64,000 nucleotides of DNA from Ramazzottius varieornatus (Eukaryota; Tardigrada; Eutardigrada; Parachela; Ramazzottiidae). The position numbers and the translations under genes were made by a program. The stretch is taken from contig BDGG01000002.1 in the NCBI GenBank assembly GCA_001949185.1, positions 2,680,467 through 2,744,466 on the forward strand, given 5' to 3'. Of the stretch, positions 12,006-24,757 are shown one piece after another (the first letter of the stretch is position 1; every line of letters starts with the position of its first letter). The notes below the pieces were generated by a model. The model did not search any database. It had not been told where the DNA came from and saw only the letters and a list, made by a program, of their open reading frames with translations.

Positions 12006-13357
12006 AAAAGAAAAAAATTTGGAGTTGAACTTCCGGTCGTAAACTTGTCAGCTAGATAGATGGCGAATTCATACTACGGCAGAACATCTTTGACTCGTTC
12101 AGTGGTTGTCGAAAGCTTCCGTTCTGCACGGAACTGTCGGTGAAGAGTTTCACTCAACTGTCAACAGCCGTCTGACTTCCATACAAACTGTAAATTTGCC
12201 GTCTTTTCCGCCTGGCCCGTAATTTTTCCTGGCCTATAATATCTTGCCGCCGCGCGTGCACAGAGAATAATTGTTGGAAATTGCAGCTGCATCGCCTGTG
12301 GTCGTCGCAAATTCGAAGACTACCTAGGTAGAAACAGCCGAATGTCCAACTCTCGAAACGATTGAAAGTTCTTCCACATGATGCGAAAGTATTTTACAAT
12401 CACGGACGACATATGTACACTACCCCGAGCAAATCTCCGACAGGCGTAAACGGAATTGCACAGACTAAAGAGAGCAACAAAATGTCAACTGATTGTGCTT
12501 CCGAAGCTACATAAGTACAAACGCTCACGTTACAGCTTATGCGGAAGTAAAAAAAATATGCCTGATTTCCTTCTTGTCAATTGCCGGGTAGCAAACATCT
12601 CTTTCAGGGACTCCTTAACATGAAAGACAGTGTCTGTGCTGCAGGCCTGTGGGACGTCGGTCCAGCCTTTTTGTATCCACAAAACGTTCTGCACGAGGAT
12701 CCGATGCAGTTTAGCAGCTTCCTCGAAGGCAACCGTACAGTGAGAGCCGGAAATAGAAAACCAAACATCTCTAGACGACCCCAAGAGTTCTTACGTGTTC
12801 TTAATGCAAGTTCTATGACTAGTTTCACGGCATTAACCACTGCGAGAGTGGCTTTGGATACAGTCATTGCCGGAGTAGCTTCCATTGAAGGCCGTGCCCC
12901 TGTGCAATGACTATGCATAGTCAAGTAACCGTGACGTTCCCAGAGGGACACTCGATCCCCCAACGTGTGCTCAAGAAAGAATTCAAACAACGCGAAACAC
13001 GTTCCGTCGTCAAAAAAACCCCAAATATCTAATTAGAGTAGTCTCGAAGAGCTGCTTTTGGGCCAATGCCGCATTGGTGCTGTTGCTTGGACAATGGGAA
13101 ACGTAAAATCGTCGAATAGCTCAAACGTCTTGCTGAAAGTGACAGCGACACAAGATGCGTAATGGTCGTGAGTAATGGTTGTAAGTTTTGATAGCAATGG
13201 AGCGAGCTGCTACGGGGAATCCCGTCATGTATTGCCCTCAAGGCTCAAAACTGACGATGAACAAACGAATAAGCCAAAGGTTAGCTCGTCTCTGTTCAAA
13301 TTCAGCTTTCGCTGCAAGACTCTGTTTCTCACTGATCTGTAACTAATAGAGCATAAG
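12006..13357. other. Intergenic, no gene recognised
   Basis: Overlapping open frames on both strands around 12580-12990 (109 codons plus, 128 codons minus) show no family features. The stretch before 13358 includes the GST 5' region. Confidence 0.35.
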
Positions 13358-14116
13358 ATGCCCGAGAAGATAGTTCTCCGATATTTTAACGTCCGTGGTC
13401 GGGCCGAAGTCGCCCGTTGGATTCTTGCGTATGCTGGTCAAGACTACCTGGACGATCGAGTCGAAGGTCCTCAGTCTACACAGTGGAAAGAGTTGAAGGA
13501 CAAGACCCCGTTCGGACAGTTACCGGTGCTCGAAGTTGACGGGAAAATGCTAGCTCAAAGCCGTACTATTGGACGATATTTGGCCCACAAATATGGACTC
13601 GCCGGCACTGTAAGTCCTCCAAACCATATTCCAAAGTTAGGTCGTTTCTTCTAAAACGTTTCCTGTAGAGCAAGTGGGAGCACGCGCAAGTTGACTCGAT
13701 CGTAGACTATATTGACGGTAAGCTGACAGTCATATCGCCCTTAACGAAAGGAAGATACCCGATGTCTCTAAGTGCGGCTTTCTTGTTCAGAAATCGACAA
13801 TTGCCGTGTGAAGTACATTCAGGCTTGTATGAAGCGAAGTGACGATGTGGAGAACGTCAAAGCCACGTTTCTGCAAAAGGAAGTGGTCCCATATCTGCAG
13901 AAGCTGGAAAACCTTCTCGGTGGTGGCAAAAGCTATTTCTGTGGTGACGAACCGACCTGGGCAGATTTCGCTGTGGTTATATTTCTTGACGAGGTTGCTA
14001 GCATGAGTTCCGATGCTCTGGCGCCATACGAGAATCTTCGCGCTCTTTCCGAACGGACTCACAGTCTGAAAGGTATCAAAGAATACTTGTCCAAACGACC
14101 GGCAACCAAGTTCTGA
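13358..14116 (+). CDS. Glutathione S-transferase, sigma class
   Basis: Three exons, 13358-13609, 13669-13717 and 13791-14116, give 208 residues, the usual size for the family. The thioredoxin-like amino domain starts MPEKIVLRYFNVRGRAE, in which Tyr9 aligns with the catalytic tyrosine that activates glutathione. The GSH-binding loop is seen as FGQLPVLEVDG and the Ser-rich turn as AQSRTIGRYLAHKYGL. The helical carboxy domain contains YFCGDEPTWADFAV, matching the conserved motif around the domain-core aspartate. Introns are 59 and 73 bases. Sigma-class enzymes conjugate glutathione to electrophiles such as lipid peroxidation products, and some isomerise prostaglandin H; they are cytosolic. Substrate is not readable here. 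Confidence 0.93.
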
Positions 14117-14419
14117 TTCCCCGATCAAACAAGCACCATTGCATACCGTGGAAGGCGCTCTCTCTTTGCTAATTTGTGTCTGTTTTCGAACACATCCTGT
14201 ACGTACGAAAGGAGCTTATGTTACTGTCACGTCAACAGCATCGAGCTTCACTGATGTTCTTCACTTTCGCACCTGGATGATAGAATGGCGTGTCAATATT
14301 CGTCAGGATGCATAATTATGACTTTACTCCCTTAAAGCTACTGATCTTCATGAAAATGGAAGCGAGTTTGCAACGTTCACATTTAAGCATTGTTTATCGT
14401 ACGCCTGTGAGAGTCCATA

Positions 14420-15163
14420 TACAGCCCGCCCAAGCCAACTTGCTACCACTCATTTCTCCAAGGCCACCTCCGCTCGATTAGTTTTCCACGTCGAAATCAA
14501 TTTTCCCCGGTTTAGCATTCTCTTTGATGTCTCTCGGAAAATTATTGGCAAGAAATCTGTTCACGGAAAGTCATGATCGACGTTGACCTCGGGGAGGAGC
14601 TGAGCGAAAGACGCACCAACTTTTGTCATTTTTGGGTTCGTTTTTGAAAAATTATTTCTCAGTCTTCCGTTGGCATCCTGCGGTACGGTTACCAAAACCA
14701 ATTAATACAAACATTGAACTAAAGGAAGAGTGGCTGAAACCGCAAATTTACCGTTCTGGAAAACGGTCAGAATATTTTTCGAAAACGAGTTTTCCCAGCA
14801 AAACGGTCTTATTCTACTGTTTTAAATCGTTTGTCAAATTCGGTTGGACCTTTCCTGGTCTTTCTCGATTCTTCTCGGCTATCAGCATAGTGATATGTTT
14901 ATTTACACCAATGTCACGATAAGAACTCAAGCATGGAAATTGGCAGACTGCGTTTCACCCCCTGGTGGTATGTCTTCCCCACCGGAAGTCATAGTAGTCA
15001 AGTTTGTCAATCAGCTTGTCACCATAACTGAACGAATCATAGCTCAGTCGAAGTAGCTTGAAAAGTTGTATGGAGAAACGGGAAGCACGAACGGGAATTT
15101 AGCATTCTGAATGTTTCCTCGTCGAAATGCCAGGCGGCAGCAAGTTGGCTTGGGCAAGGTGTA
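14420..15163. mobile_element. MITE, about 744 bp, family A
   Basis: The left end TACAGCCCGCCCAAGCCAAC continues into TTGCT; the right end is its inverted partner (AGCAAGTTGGCTTGGGCAAGGTGTA). Internal words such as AGAAATCTGTTCAC and CACCGGAAGTCAT are shared with the element at 18563-19123. No coding capacity. Confidence 0.65.
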
Positions 15164-17584
15164 CTCTCCATAGTCCCCCAGCACCGATTGCAAGAACGGC
15201 GAAACAGAATCGGCTGTTTGGGAAACTTCTAGCACGACTGAGCGAACACCCGGAAACACTCGAGCTATGATTGGTTCAGGTGCGTGCATTCATCCGCCCA
15301 TCGGCTACAGGATGGTGCATGACGGTTTCCGTACTACACACTAAGGCGCGACAAGTAGATGCTTTCCACGGTGCTCGATTGCCATTTATGAGCAGGAACG
15401 AGGGCGTCGATGTTCCTGTCATTTGCTCCAATCGGCTTTAGGACTATTTTTCCACACTTCTGGTATCGCCGTTCTGTACAGCTGGAGGACTATGGAGGGT
15501 ATATGGACTCTGCGCCTGTTGATGCAGTCGTGAGCTTTCCACCATTTGTTAGAACCATTTTTCTCCTACGACTGGTTGCTTCGAGTCACAACTTTTGTTC
15601 ATCCCCATAACTCTGTAAAGCTTTTGATGATAAGTTTTTCGATCTCGAAAACGAAAACGAAGTGAGTTGGTGCGGTGAGTTCGGAAATATGACCCGTCTG
15701 AACCCTGTCCCAAAGCCGGCTACAGCAGAATTATTGTCCCCTTCTTCCTATTGTTTTGCACTTTTCATTCCATTCCAACTAACCGCAACGTGGAATGGAT
15801 TGGCAAAAAGGAGTTCAGTTTATCGAAGGCTTTGTAGCTCGTGAGCCGCAGATGGAGCAGCTCATCACATTCACATCAGAGACATTTACTGCAATACTCA
15901 ACTCTGAGATCCACATACAGTCTGTCGCAGCAAAGGTGCCGGTGTATTGCAAAACAATTCCTACTCAGTTGGACTGTTTCAACTAACGTCTTACATGTTC
16001 TTAATCGATGAGCTTCCACCTGGACACTCGCAGCATCTCTGAAGCCGGAACGATGTGATACTTGGCAATACCAGAGATCCGACCGACTCCAGAATTCATC
16101 TTGTATCCATGGTAAAAACCATCACGAATTACAGTGCAATATGATATTAACAGAGTCCATATACTATATGGACTCTGGTATTAATATAACAAAAGTCGCC
16201 CAGACCATACTTTAACCACCGTGGGTCGATCCACACTGCGTTAACCGACCAAGCGAAAGCTACTTTGATATACAGCCGGGCCATGGAGCGGTGAACCATC
16301 AGCACGAACAACGGTACATTGACCGGTTATACTCCCCAGTCACAGACAAATATGAAACCGTTCACCGCTCCATAGCGGACAGTGACTCGGCATAGCCAAG
16401 TCGCAAAAGTTAAACTAAAGTGGGCACCACTGTTATCAGTGCGGAGGGGAAAAATCCAGGGTAGCAGACCAGGATCAGGGCAAGTGTCCAGGTACTCCAA
16501 TATTACTGTTGCATGGTAGTCCGGTGGCGTCTAGTCGACGCCCGACGGGCAAATTTGTTTGATGGAACGCCACAAGACCCCCATGGCGGTATGGCCTATA
16601 GGGCTCCAGTGAATTCGTCGTAATACAAACTGCTGGCCTCTCCTCAAGTGGCTCTTGGGGTGTTTTATGCCTCGGACCACCCGTAAATGTGTCAAATCAA
16701 AACATACTGTAAAAATTCGCTGCGTTCGCGCAGCAAGTACTTGTACATGAAGATGCACCCCCGTAGGGGTTGAACAGGCAGTAAAGCCGGACCGGGGCTG
16801 TACTTCACGTGTGCTATGACATGATGCGCGAACGCTGGCATGCTTCTGGATATTTACATGCTCGAAGAAAGAACGTCACCTGGAACATCGAACAGCAGAA
16901 AAGGAACAGTTTACGCACGTGTCGTAAAAGCGTATGTGCATGTGCCCCAGCGCTATTCTACAGTTCGCTGCGCGACCATGCAAAACCTAAGAATTAAATT
17001 GAGATTTGTAATTAACGGCATCACACTCCTAGCCCGTCGTGATTGATACGTGGGACACACTGATACTTCAACGCATTACTCATTGGAATCGAACTCGATT
17101 ATGGGTAGGGTAGTAATGCCGTTACTGTACTTGGCTACCCCACATAGGCCCACTTCTTTCTGTTTACAGAGTTACAACTGCAATGAAACTCCAGCCAATC
17201 CAGAGGCTCACTGTAGAGGGAGCAAGCTTGATGCAGCGTTTCGAACAGTGGAAAAGGTGCACTGCAGCTGAGACGAGAAGTGAGCATGGCTAAAGCCAGG
17301 TAAGACACGATGGCTGTCTGGGGCAAAGGTGGATTGGCGTCGCAGCAGTGAAAATCTTCTCACGTTCGTCAACTGTCCAGAACAGCAACCATCATATCGC
17401 TGACGGGCTGCTCAAGACTCATGTCCATCCCGAGAAGTAGCACCCGGAAGTGAGTAATAATATCCTAGATTTCGGGCATTCCAATTAAATACCTAACCTG
17501 CGACTCGCCATTTGGCTTGGAAAAGATGTCAAATGGACTCAACAATCCCAAAAGTTTTACCGAACTAGGGCAGATGCAACAGAT
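15164..17584. other. Gene-poor stretch
   Basis: No coding gene is recognisable. It contains the long palindrome at 16144-16187. It also holds a weaker inverted pair, CCATGGAGCGGTGAACC near 16280 against a partner near 16360, suggesting remnants of small inverted-repeat elements. Confidence 0.35.
16144..16187. repeat. Near-perfect palindrome
   Basis: AGAGTCCATATA is followed within a base or two by TATATGGACTCT, flanked on the outside by ATATTAA and TTAATAT in inverted order. It could fold as a cruciform of about 20 base pairs. It may be the centre of a small foldback element. Confidence 0.7.
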
Positions 17585-17800
17585 AATTGTGTCTCGTCTA
17601 TCGACTGTACGGTGAAACCTATATCAGACAAAGCCTCTAACCGTTCGCAACGAAGTACAAAACTCGTTTGTCGCGGTTAACTCAACTGCTAGTCCATGTA
17701 GAGTAACTACTGTAACTTGACTCTTGGGCTTCCTGCGGTAAGACGGGGTTATCCGCACCGGTCTTCGGGCCCACACGGAGAACAAAGACAAAGACGAAGA
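17585..17800 (-). pseudogene. Broken copy of an exon of the secreted gene at 31.6-32.7 kb
   Basis: Read on the minus strand, this aligns along its length with about 31960-32150. Shared residue blocks include VLPQ.AQ.SSYS.WT and DKR.LYFV.NG. It contains at least three in-frame stops and a small duplication, and none of the other exons is seen nearby. It is therefore a dispersed, inactivated fragment of that gene family. Confidence 0.65.
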
Positions 17801-18562
17801 CAAAGACGATGCACAATTGCACAGCGTTTGTCTCCGATCGATTAACTGTTGGTTGACAAGTGAACTGCTCACTCCAGGGCCTGGTTTATGTCGTTCAATC
17901 GCGTACGAGGCGCGTACACGGCCGTACAGATCCCAGCAGCGGACGTTCCCCGGTAGCTTGATCATCAAAATTAAAGCTGATCCCTGCTTTCCAAACTGGC
18001 CAAGTTGACGCACAAAGGGACATGAGAATAATGGCCGTAAGATAACGAACTTTTCGATTCGGTGTGAGAAGATATCGAAACCGAAAATTGCTATGTGACC
18101 TCACATCGAGAAATCAATTTTGATGTGCCTCGCAACAGATCCATAACAAATCGAATATTTTTGGTAAATCTAGACGTACCCGAAGATCCAGACGGATGAG
18201 AGTTTGACCGCTTTTAAGGGTGACGCGAAACTTTTCGACCTTCCCACTATATGTTTGCCAGCCAGAAAAACTGTCCGGTGAAGGGGAAATCTCTCACCAT
18301 TCGAAAAGACTTCAAGAAGGGTGCAAATGATCAGTTTTAAGGCAGCTGCAGCTGGAGTTCTCGTTGATGAGATGATTTTCCATTTTCCGGTTTACCGATT
18401 TTGCGGTGGGATTCGGTTTGGTAAATCCAGATTTTAGTGTGGCATTTTACCGAGTGGAAAATAATTGGTGTGAACCTCATACCGACATTTCCGCTTCGGT
18501 GTGAGGATTAACCAAATCGGAATAAACCAAATCGAACTTAATCACATCCCGTCTCTGAATTA
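17801..18562. other. Intergenic, no gene recognised
   Basis: Nothing recognised apart from a short GACAAAGACGAA-type low-complexity run near 17790-17810. Confidence 0.35.
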
Positions 18563-19123
18563 TACAGGGTGGGGACGTTAAGTGACTACCACCTATTAGG
18601 CCGTTCTCGACCGGATTTTTGCTTGACTCCGCAACTAGATTACTTTGGTTCAAAATCCTTTTTGACACCTCTTGAGAACTTACTGGCCAGAAATCTGTTC
18701 ACCAGGAGCCGAAATCGGCATGAAACCAGGGATGGAAAAAGTCGAAATTTCTCTCAACTTTCTTGGTTTCCAGGGTCCGTTTCCGAAATTCATTATTCGA
18801 TTTGCAACTGAAGTCTTGCTGTAATCTTACTCATAATAATTAAAACAGGGACTGGGCTACACAAAACGTGGTCGAAAGAATCAATCTAACGTCCAGGACA
18901 AGAGAAACAAAATATGGGTGGAGACAAAATATCTTCCTCACCGGAAGTCATGCTAATCAACTTTCCCAAAGTATATTTCAATCGATATGAATATACTATA
19001 TGTCATTGGAAACAGGTTAAAGAGTTGTATGAGAGTTGTGAAGGACTGGACAAAAAAACCGTAAACTGATTTTTTCATAGCGTTTTGTTGTAAGTGGTAG
19101 TCACTTGGCATCCCCACCCTGTA
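18563..19123. mobile_element. MITE, about 560 bp, family A
   Basis: Bounded by TACAGGGTGGGGACGTTAAG on the left and its inverted partner, ending CCCCACCCTGTA, on the right; the TIR is about 30 bases (including AGTGACTACCAC). Outer TA dinucleotides fit a Tc1/mariner-type TA target site. No open frame of note. Confidence 0.75.
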
Positions 19124-20339
19124 GTTTACCAATCTGTTATCTGCGTAGGCTCGCGTCCCATATGCTAAGCGGAAATCGTTTGAATGGGGACTACTTTTGA
19201 TCCTTTAGAACGGTCTTTTCCTGATCTCCGGTAAAATAAATCTAAACATGTGCGAATCCGATGCGCTATCTAGCTGGATGATTTAACACGTTATCTGTGC
19301 GCGTTCGAATTTTCGGGAGGCCGGCTAACGAAACGGAAAGGTCGTTCTCGAGAGTGGCGCACGTGTGCATTATCAGTTCTGTCCAGTCCAGCCTTATCCA
19401 ATGCCTATGTCCAGCTTTTACAACACGCCGACCGGAAGTCAGGTGCCGGACCAGGAGCTGGGCGAGCAAACCTGACAAGATAGTATTCCTAAGTAGCGCA
19501 CGTCTACGATTTTATTGGATGGAAGTGCGCGCCAATTAGAGGAATGATCGTATCAACTTGTTCGCCGAGGTCCCAGATGACATCTCAAGTTGTACTATGT
19601 ATCATACAGTATTGATATGCCCTTACGACATATCACCCAAGGATGTCCTGCTGAATCGACTGAGTCGCCTGTCCCGCTGAGTCGACCAAGAACAACCGTT
19701 TTGGAATCTTAATATGACAATAAAAATTGAGAATCCAAGGCTGGTCAATTTCAATATTAATTAGAATATTAATTGAAATGTTAATTAGATTTCGGAAAGC
19801 AGAAATTATAATTGGCAATTGGAATACAGAATGTGGAAATCTGAATCAGTGAATCTGTGTCAACAACGCGGTAAGGCGCGCATGGGTGTGTCAAGAAGCG
19901 GATTTTCTACATGATTCGAGCGCCTGACTGAGCGGATAATGTGTACGTATGTGCATCTCGCGCGAGGGCGCAACGCAAGGTGCGTATTGAACACACAGTA
20001 GTATTGATATGAATACTCAGGTCTCAAAACTGAAGTAATTTAATTGCCGTCGAGAGCGGAATTCCGATTAATTCTAATTGCTAGCTTTGCTGAGTTGAAT
20101 TTCAGACAATTAAAACTGCTGTCGGCCGAGGTATTCCGATTAATTGTAATTACAATTAGAATTGGAAAAGTCATATTGAAACAACACTGGTACAGGTATA
20201 GCAACGAAGAAGAACCGGTCTACCCATTTCATTCCAGGGAATGGACGATTACCGAAGAGCAGCCGGTTTTTGGAAGGCAGACGCAAACTTTTTCAGAAGC
20301 GGCAAAGCGGATATGATCAGTCCGCCAATTGTCATAATA
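19124..20339. other. Intergenic, AT-rich in part
   Basis: No gene is recognised. Around 19740-19790 and 20040-20160 the DNA is built of TTAATT and AATTAG words in several orientations, a simple AT-rich degenerate repeat. Confidence 0.35.
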
Positions 20340-22434
20340 CCTCCCATCGCAACAAACAGTTCTTTGTCTTCCACCATAGCTCGACACGATGAGCCCTCCT
20401 AACGGAGCTCCTGCGAGGAAACCAAGTCCCCGAAAGAAGACCATATTGCCGTATGTCGAAGCGATATACCATGTGCGGATCGGTATAATTTTCTTCAAAA
20501 GAATCAACGAGGACCAGAGAAGTCAGACACACCATGCATCCTATAAAATCCGAGCTGTGAGTAAAAGGTGGTAAATATTCCAAAACCAGACATGAAAGTA
20601 CACACCGTAACCCAACCCAGCTACCGCTGCGTAGATGGCCGCTCCCACAAAACTATCATCGACTGTGACTAACGCCGTCGCTATTCCGACAAAGACCATT
20701 TGACAGAGCGAAGATCCAGAAACGGAGAGCTCCAACCTTATTTGCGACGGCCCCGAAAAACAGTCTTCCGGCAGTGCTCAACGCGCCCATGATGGAGACC
20801 AAAATGGACGATGTCATACGATCGACTTTGACATCCACCAGAGCACGGTTTACTTGATACACCAATGGGGCGTTCAGAGACAAGAAGATTAGGAACTGGC
20901 TAACGACGAATACCCAGAAAACCCAATGTTTGAAAATGTGGAACGTGGGCGGCTTTTTCGAGATCGGACTTTCGGGACCTGAAGACCCTTCTTTGTCACC
21001 GATGGGATTGCCATCTTGTGGTGCTTGAGAACGTTTTTCGTCATTGCTTTCTTGACCAAACGGTAAATCTGTTGAGAGCAATGAATTTTCTTCAGTCAAG
21101 GTTCACCGACAGCACACCTTCAGAGTACTACTACCTTGCACGATTTTCTGGTCTTGTCCGTCTTAAACACCGGAATTTTGATTTGGTTGACGATCTTCGG
21201 AAAATGTGACATCTCTGAGGCTGATGATTTCGACAGATAATGGCTTCAGACTTCCGTTGTTTTCTTTCTCATCTTCATGCATCCGTAACATCGTCAGTTT
21301 TGGGACGGCCGGAGCTTCGTCGGCCATGTGTACTGGCTTTACCGTTCTCAAGGGAGCCTTTTGATCGATCACTGACGTTACAGGTCGGAGGAATAGTGCA
21401 AACACACATCCTTGAAAGGCGATGGTAGATTCAATCAACATGGCCCCACGCCACCCATTCCGCTCAATCAGGTATGCCAATAATGGACCCATCACAGCGG
21501 CACCTATTCCCGAACCCGAAGCAATTATTCCAACGGCTATGGCGCGACGACCCTCGAACCACTGTACAATGCTGGTCACAGCGCAAAGCACCGCACATTC
21601 GCACCCAATACCTGTAAAAGATTTGGGACACAGGCTACGGACCAATAGTAATTGCGGTATTTTGCGTTATGGATATACGATGGAAGATTAATAACCTGTC
21701 ACCAGGCCTTGGAAAAGCACGACGAGAGCGAAATATGACATGAAGGACGCAATCAGTAATCCCATAAACGCCAGCAGACACCCGAAGAAGGCTGTAGTCC
21801 GAGTTCCAAAACGTTCTACAAGGAACGATGCCAGTGGACCACAACCGAAAAAAGCTCCTGCAAAATTACCAGTGTGGAAGCTGGTTGGAAGCTCATGTCG
21901 CGTTGTAAAGTACAGCGCACCTGCTGAAGTTCGAAGTACAAAGCTTGTGGGTCGATAGCTTTCTTACCGAAAAACACGGCTGAGATCCAGGAACAAGTAG
22001 TGGCAGACAGGCTGAAGTCCGCCAGAAAGACAGGAAAATATACCGAGAGCGAGTACATAACTCCGCAGTTGGTCACGTGGAGGAAGAACGCACACACGAC
22101 GATGGACCTACATTCAGAACAAACACAGTCATATGTCAGGCGTTCCTCCCACAATAGCGGATTAATGGCACCGAAGCTGGCCATGGTGAGGTCCTCACCA
22201 GCCAAATCCACCATCAGGAGCTGATGGGACACCGACAGTTTCTTCTAGCAACAAGTGCTGTTCGATCTGCTTGCGGTCCCGCCCCGTTGGTCGTCCTCGA
22301 ATCCAGTGGCTTTCATCAGCGTGATCTGAGTTTTTCCTGCGGTAGCGGTCGGCATGGTGAGCCAGAGCATGTTTGTGGACCGCATTGGCACCTCCAGAAT
22401 ATTGTGAGACCTGGTTTCTAACTTTCGCAGTCAT
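20340..22434 (-). pseudogene. Monocarboxylate-transporter-like (SLC16/MFS) gene with two frameshifts
   Basis: Predicted exons are 22434-22199, 22107-21968, 21857-21696, 21611-21171, then from about 21099 to 20340. The first ends in PDGGFGW, the signature preceding TM1 of SLC16 proteins, and the intron cuts the Trp codon. Next come TM1-TM6 (for example GAFFGCGPLASFLVERFGTR), a hydrophilic central loop of about 100 residues and TM7 onward (HIFKHWVFWVFVVSQFL, then GRLFFGAVANKVGALRF). Phases agree through four exons. Near 20716 the frame slips by one base and continues as CQMVFVGIATALV; it slips again near 20520 before YGNMVFFRGLGFLAGAPLGG. These could be real lesions or sequence errors. An intact protein would carry monocarboxylates or related acids across the plasma membrane. 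Confidence 0.72.
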
Positions 22435-24757
22435 TCACAACTACGGTAACTTTAATACCAGATTTTTTTATCCAACAAAAGAGCCTCCTTATATGTAGTT
22501 CACATTACAAGTAGCCCAAACGAAACGATTAGGACTATAGCGAATGTATGCAAATTGATTGCAAATGAACCGGCGAAATGGCCAAGTTATTCCTGTGTAC
22601 TCACGCGGAACACACGTGTTTACCTTTCAATATTCATGACTGGATTTCTTACCTCAACCGGCTTCTGTCAGCAGAAACCTCATAACCATGACGGCCCGTA
22701 TAACTTTAAGTCGCGAAAAACACGCACTGAGTCATAATGTAATTTTATTTCTCGTCGCAGCAGGGAGTAAGGATTTTCTAACCTCTGGCACCAGCGTGCC
22801 GGTAAACATGGAAACATATGCTATAAAAGGCGAAATCGGCTGAGAACCTCCAAAACACCCCAAGACGATGCGCATCATGCCATCCTAGCATCCATCCAGT
22901 CCAGCTTGGAGACCAGAAAATCGAATTGAGCTGGAGCGAAGCGTGGACGGTGTTCAGCATCCCGGCTAATACACTGTTGGTAGCCGGAGCGACGCCGTTG
23001 TCCCTAGGCCTAGGCCTTCAGAGACGCTGTTGGGACATTATGCAAAGCAGAATCGAGAGCGGTTTCACCTCGCCGGAAAGAGTGCACAGAGTACTGATGT
23101 GACGGACAGTCTGATTTGGATAGTATCGTGTAATGCTCCTTCGCGCTTTACGTCATCGTAAGCGCCTGCTATATGCTTCTTCAGAGGCGTAGAAACGATG
23201 CGTACTATGACATCAGTTTGCGAAGTTAAAAAACATTACAGTACAGTTTATATCAGGGTTGAAATTGGGCATTACGTCATTAGATCCAGTATAACGTCGG
23301 CGTGCCACTTTAATTTTGTGAATTGTGAAACAGCCAAACTATACAATAACGAGCTTACATACTACATGTAAAGCGTTGAGGGAAGTGAAATACGATGGAT
23401 AAATCTCAAGTTATCAGGCAAAAAGCAGGGCACCTCCGTTGGTGAAACGAGCTTCAAAAGGACCTGGCTCGAATGGAAATCTGATTGACCGACAGTCCGG
23501 CGCCGTTGCTCTGCTGTACACCAATCACGATTTCCAATCCGCTTCGCCAACCAGAGCATTAGTGAGGGCGGTTCGTCCAGAGAGACTATAGGGGGTAGAG
23601 AAACCGCTGAGTTTACCTTAGAGCCGCAAGATATGGAAGACGTAAGTCACTTATTACTACTAACGAACATTACCATTGGTCTGATACGCACAGAGGCCAC
23701 GCCCCAGCAGAGTCGGTTGCATTTGGGTTACTTGACTGTTTACGGCTTATGGTGATGGGTTCCGGTAACCGTCCTTCTCTGTCGCTAGCTGGTTCTGAAC
23801 GAGAAACCCGCAATATGTCCCACGAAAAAACTAGACAGATAGACGCTCTAGATATGATACAGATCAAAAGGAAGGAATCAAGCGCGAAATAAATGGTACG
23901 GAAAGTGGCAAAACTATTGATGAGCCAAGCTGCTCAGTGGTTCGATATTTACTTACGGTAGCAGCTCCGTAGTGAGCCGTACTTAGGTGCTCGCCGGACC
24001 TATGACACAAACGCACGCGCTTCATGTACCTGCATACATGATTAAGGCGCAGCGGCTCGATCTGTCAGGTTAGGCCGAACCGTCGGTTTCTCCGAGCGGC
24101 TAAGGGTCATCGGAGGTCCCTTTGACCCGGACCTGCAACGGAAGCTAGTCCGGCAATGACTTGATCTCCAAAAGACTGGCGTGACGTACGTGTAGCATGC
24201 CAATGCGTAGGTAGTTGTTCAGGTATCAAACCCCCTGGCGGGGACGTTTCAGTTATTGGTTACCCCCGAAAATGTTTTAGAGTGTCTTGCCAAAAGGGCG
24301 AACAGTTTTATGAGAGTTTTGAGACACGGAGAGATACGGCAAACTTACCATCCGTTGCCCTTGATGTTTTCTCAGACTTCACGTCAAAAAAGGGTTCTTT
24401 GGAGACAAAACTGTCCCGGACATTGGGCGGCCGAAATCCGAATGTCATACACCCCCGGAAAAAAATAGGGTCGGATCGAGATACTATACGTCGACCAGAG
24501 TTTTCGTTTCCCTGACTGCATGATTTCGAAGTCTTGACTCGGTGTGGAGAATGTTCTGTCGATCGTATTCGACGAACTGCCAGCTGTTTACACACTTCAG
24601 TGCCTCTCCGGATGCGCAATGTGTTTCGTCCAAAGCATGTATTGCAAGCGTTCCCTCTATACAACTTGCCTTGTAATACAGAAATACCGGTTCGGACAAA
24701 GGAACATTGTGATCTTTGAGTTTCATTACTTGAGAAAATGTATACGCGGCTTGGGAC
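22435..24757. other. Intergenic, no gene recognised
   Basis: More than 2 kb without a credible coding frame or repeat structure that I can define; probably includes the transporter gene's upstream region. Confidence 0.35.

Noticed and set aside
12581-12990. Overlapping open frames on both strands
   Set aside because: No leader, domain, codon pattern or splice structure favours either strand.
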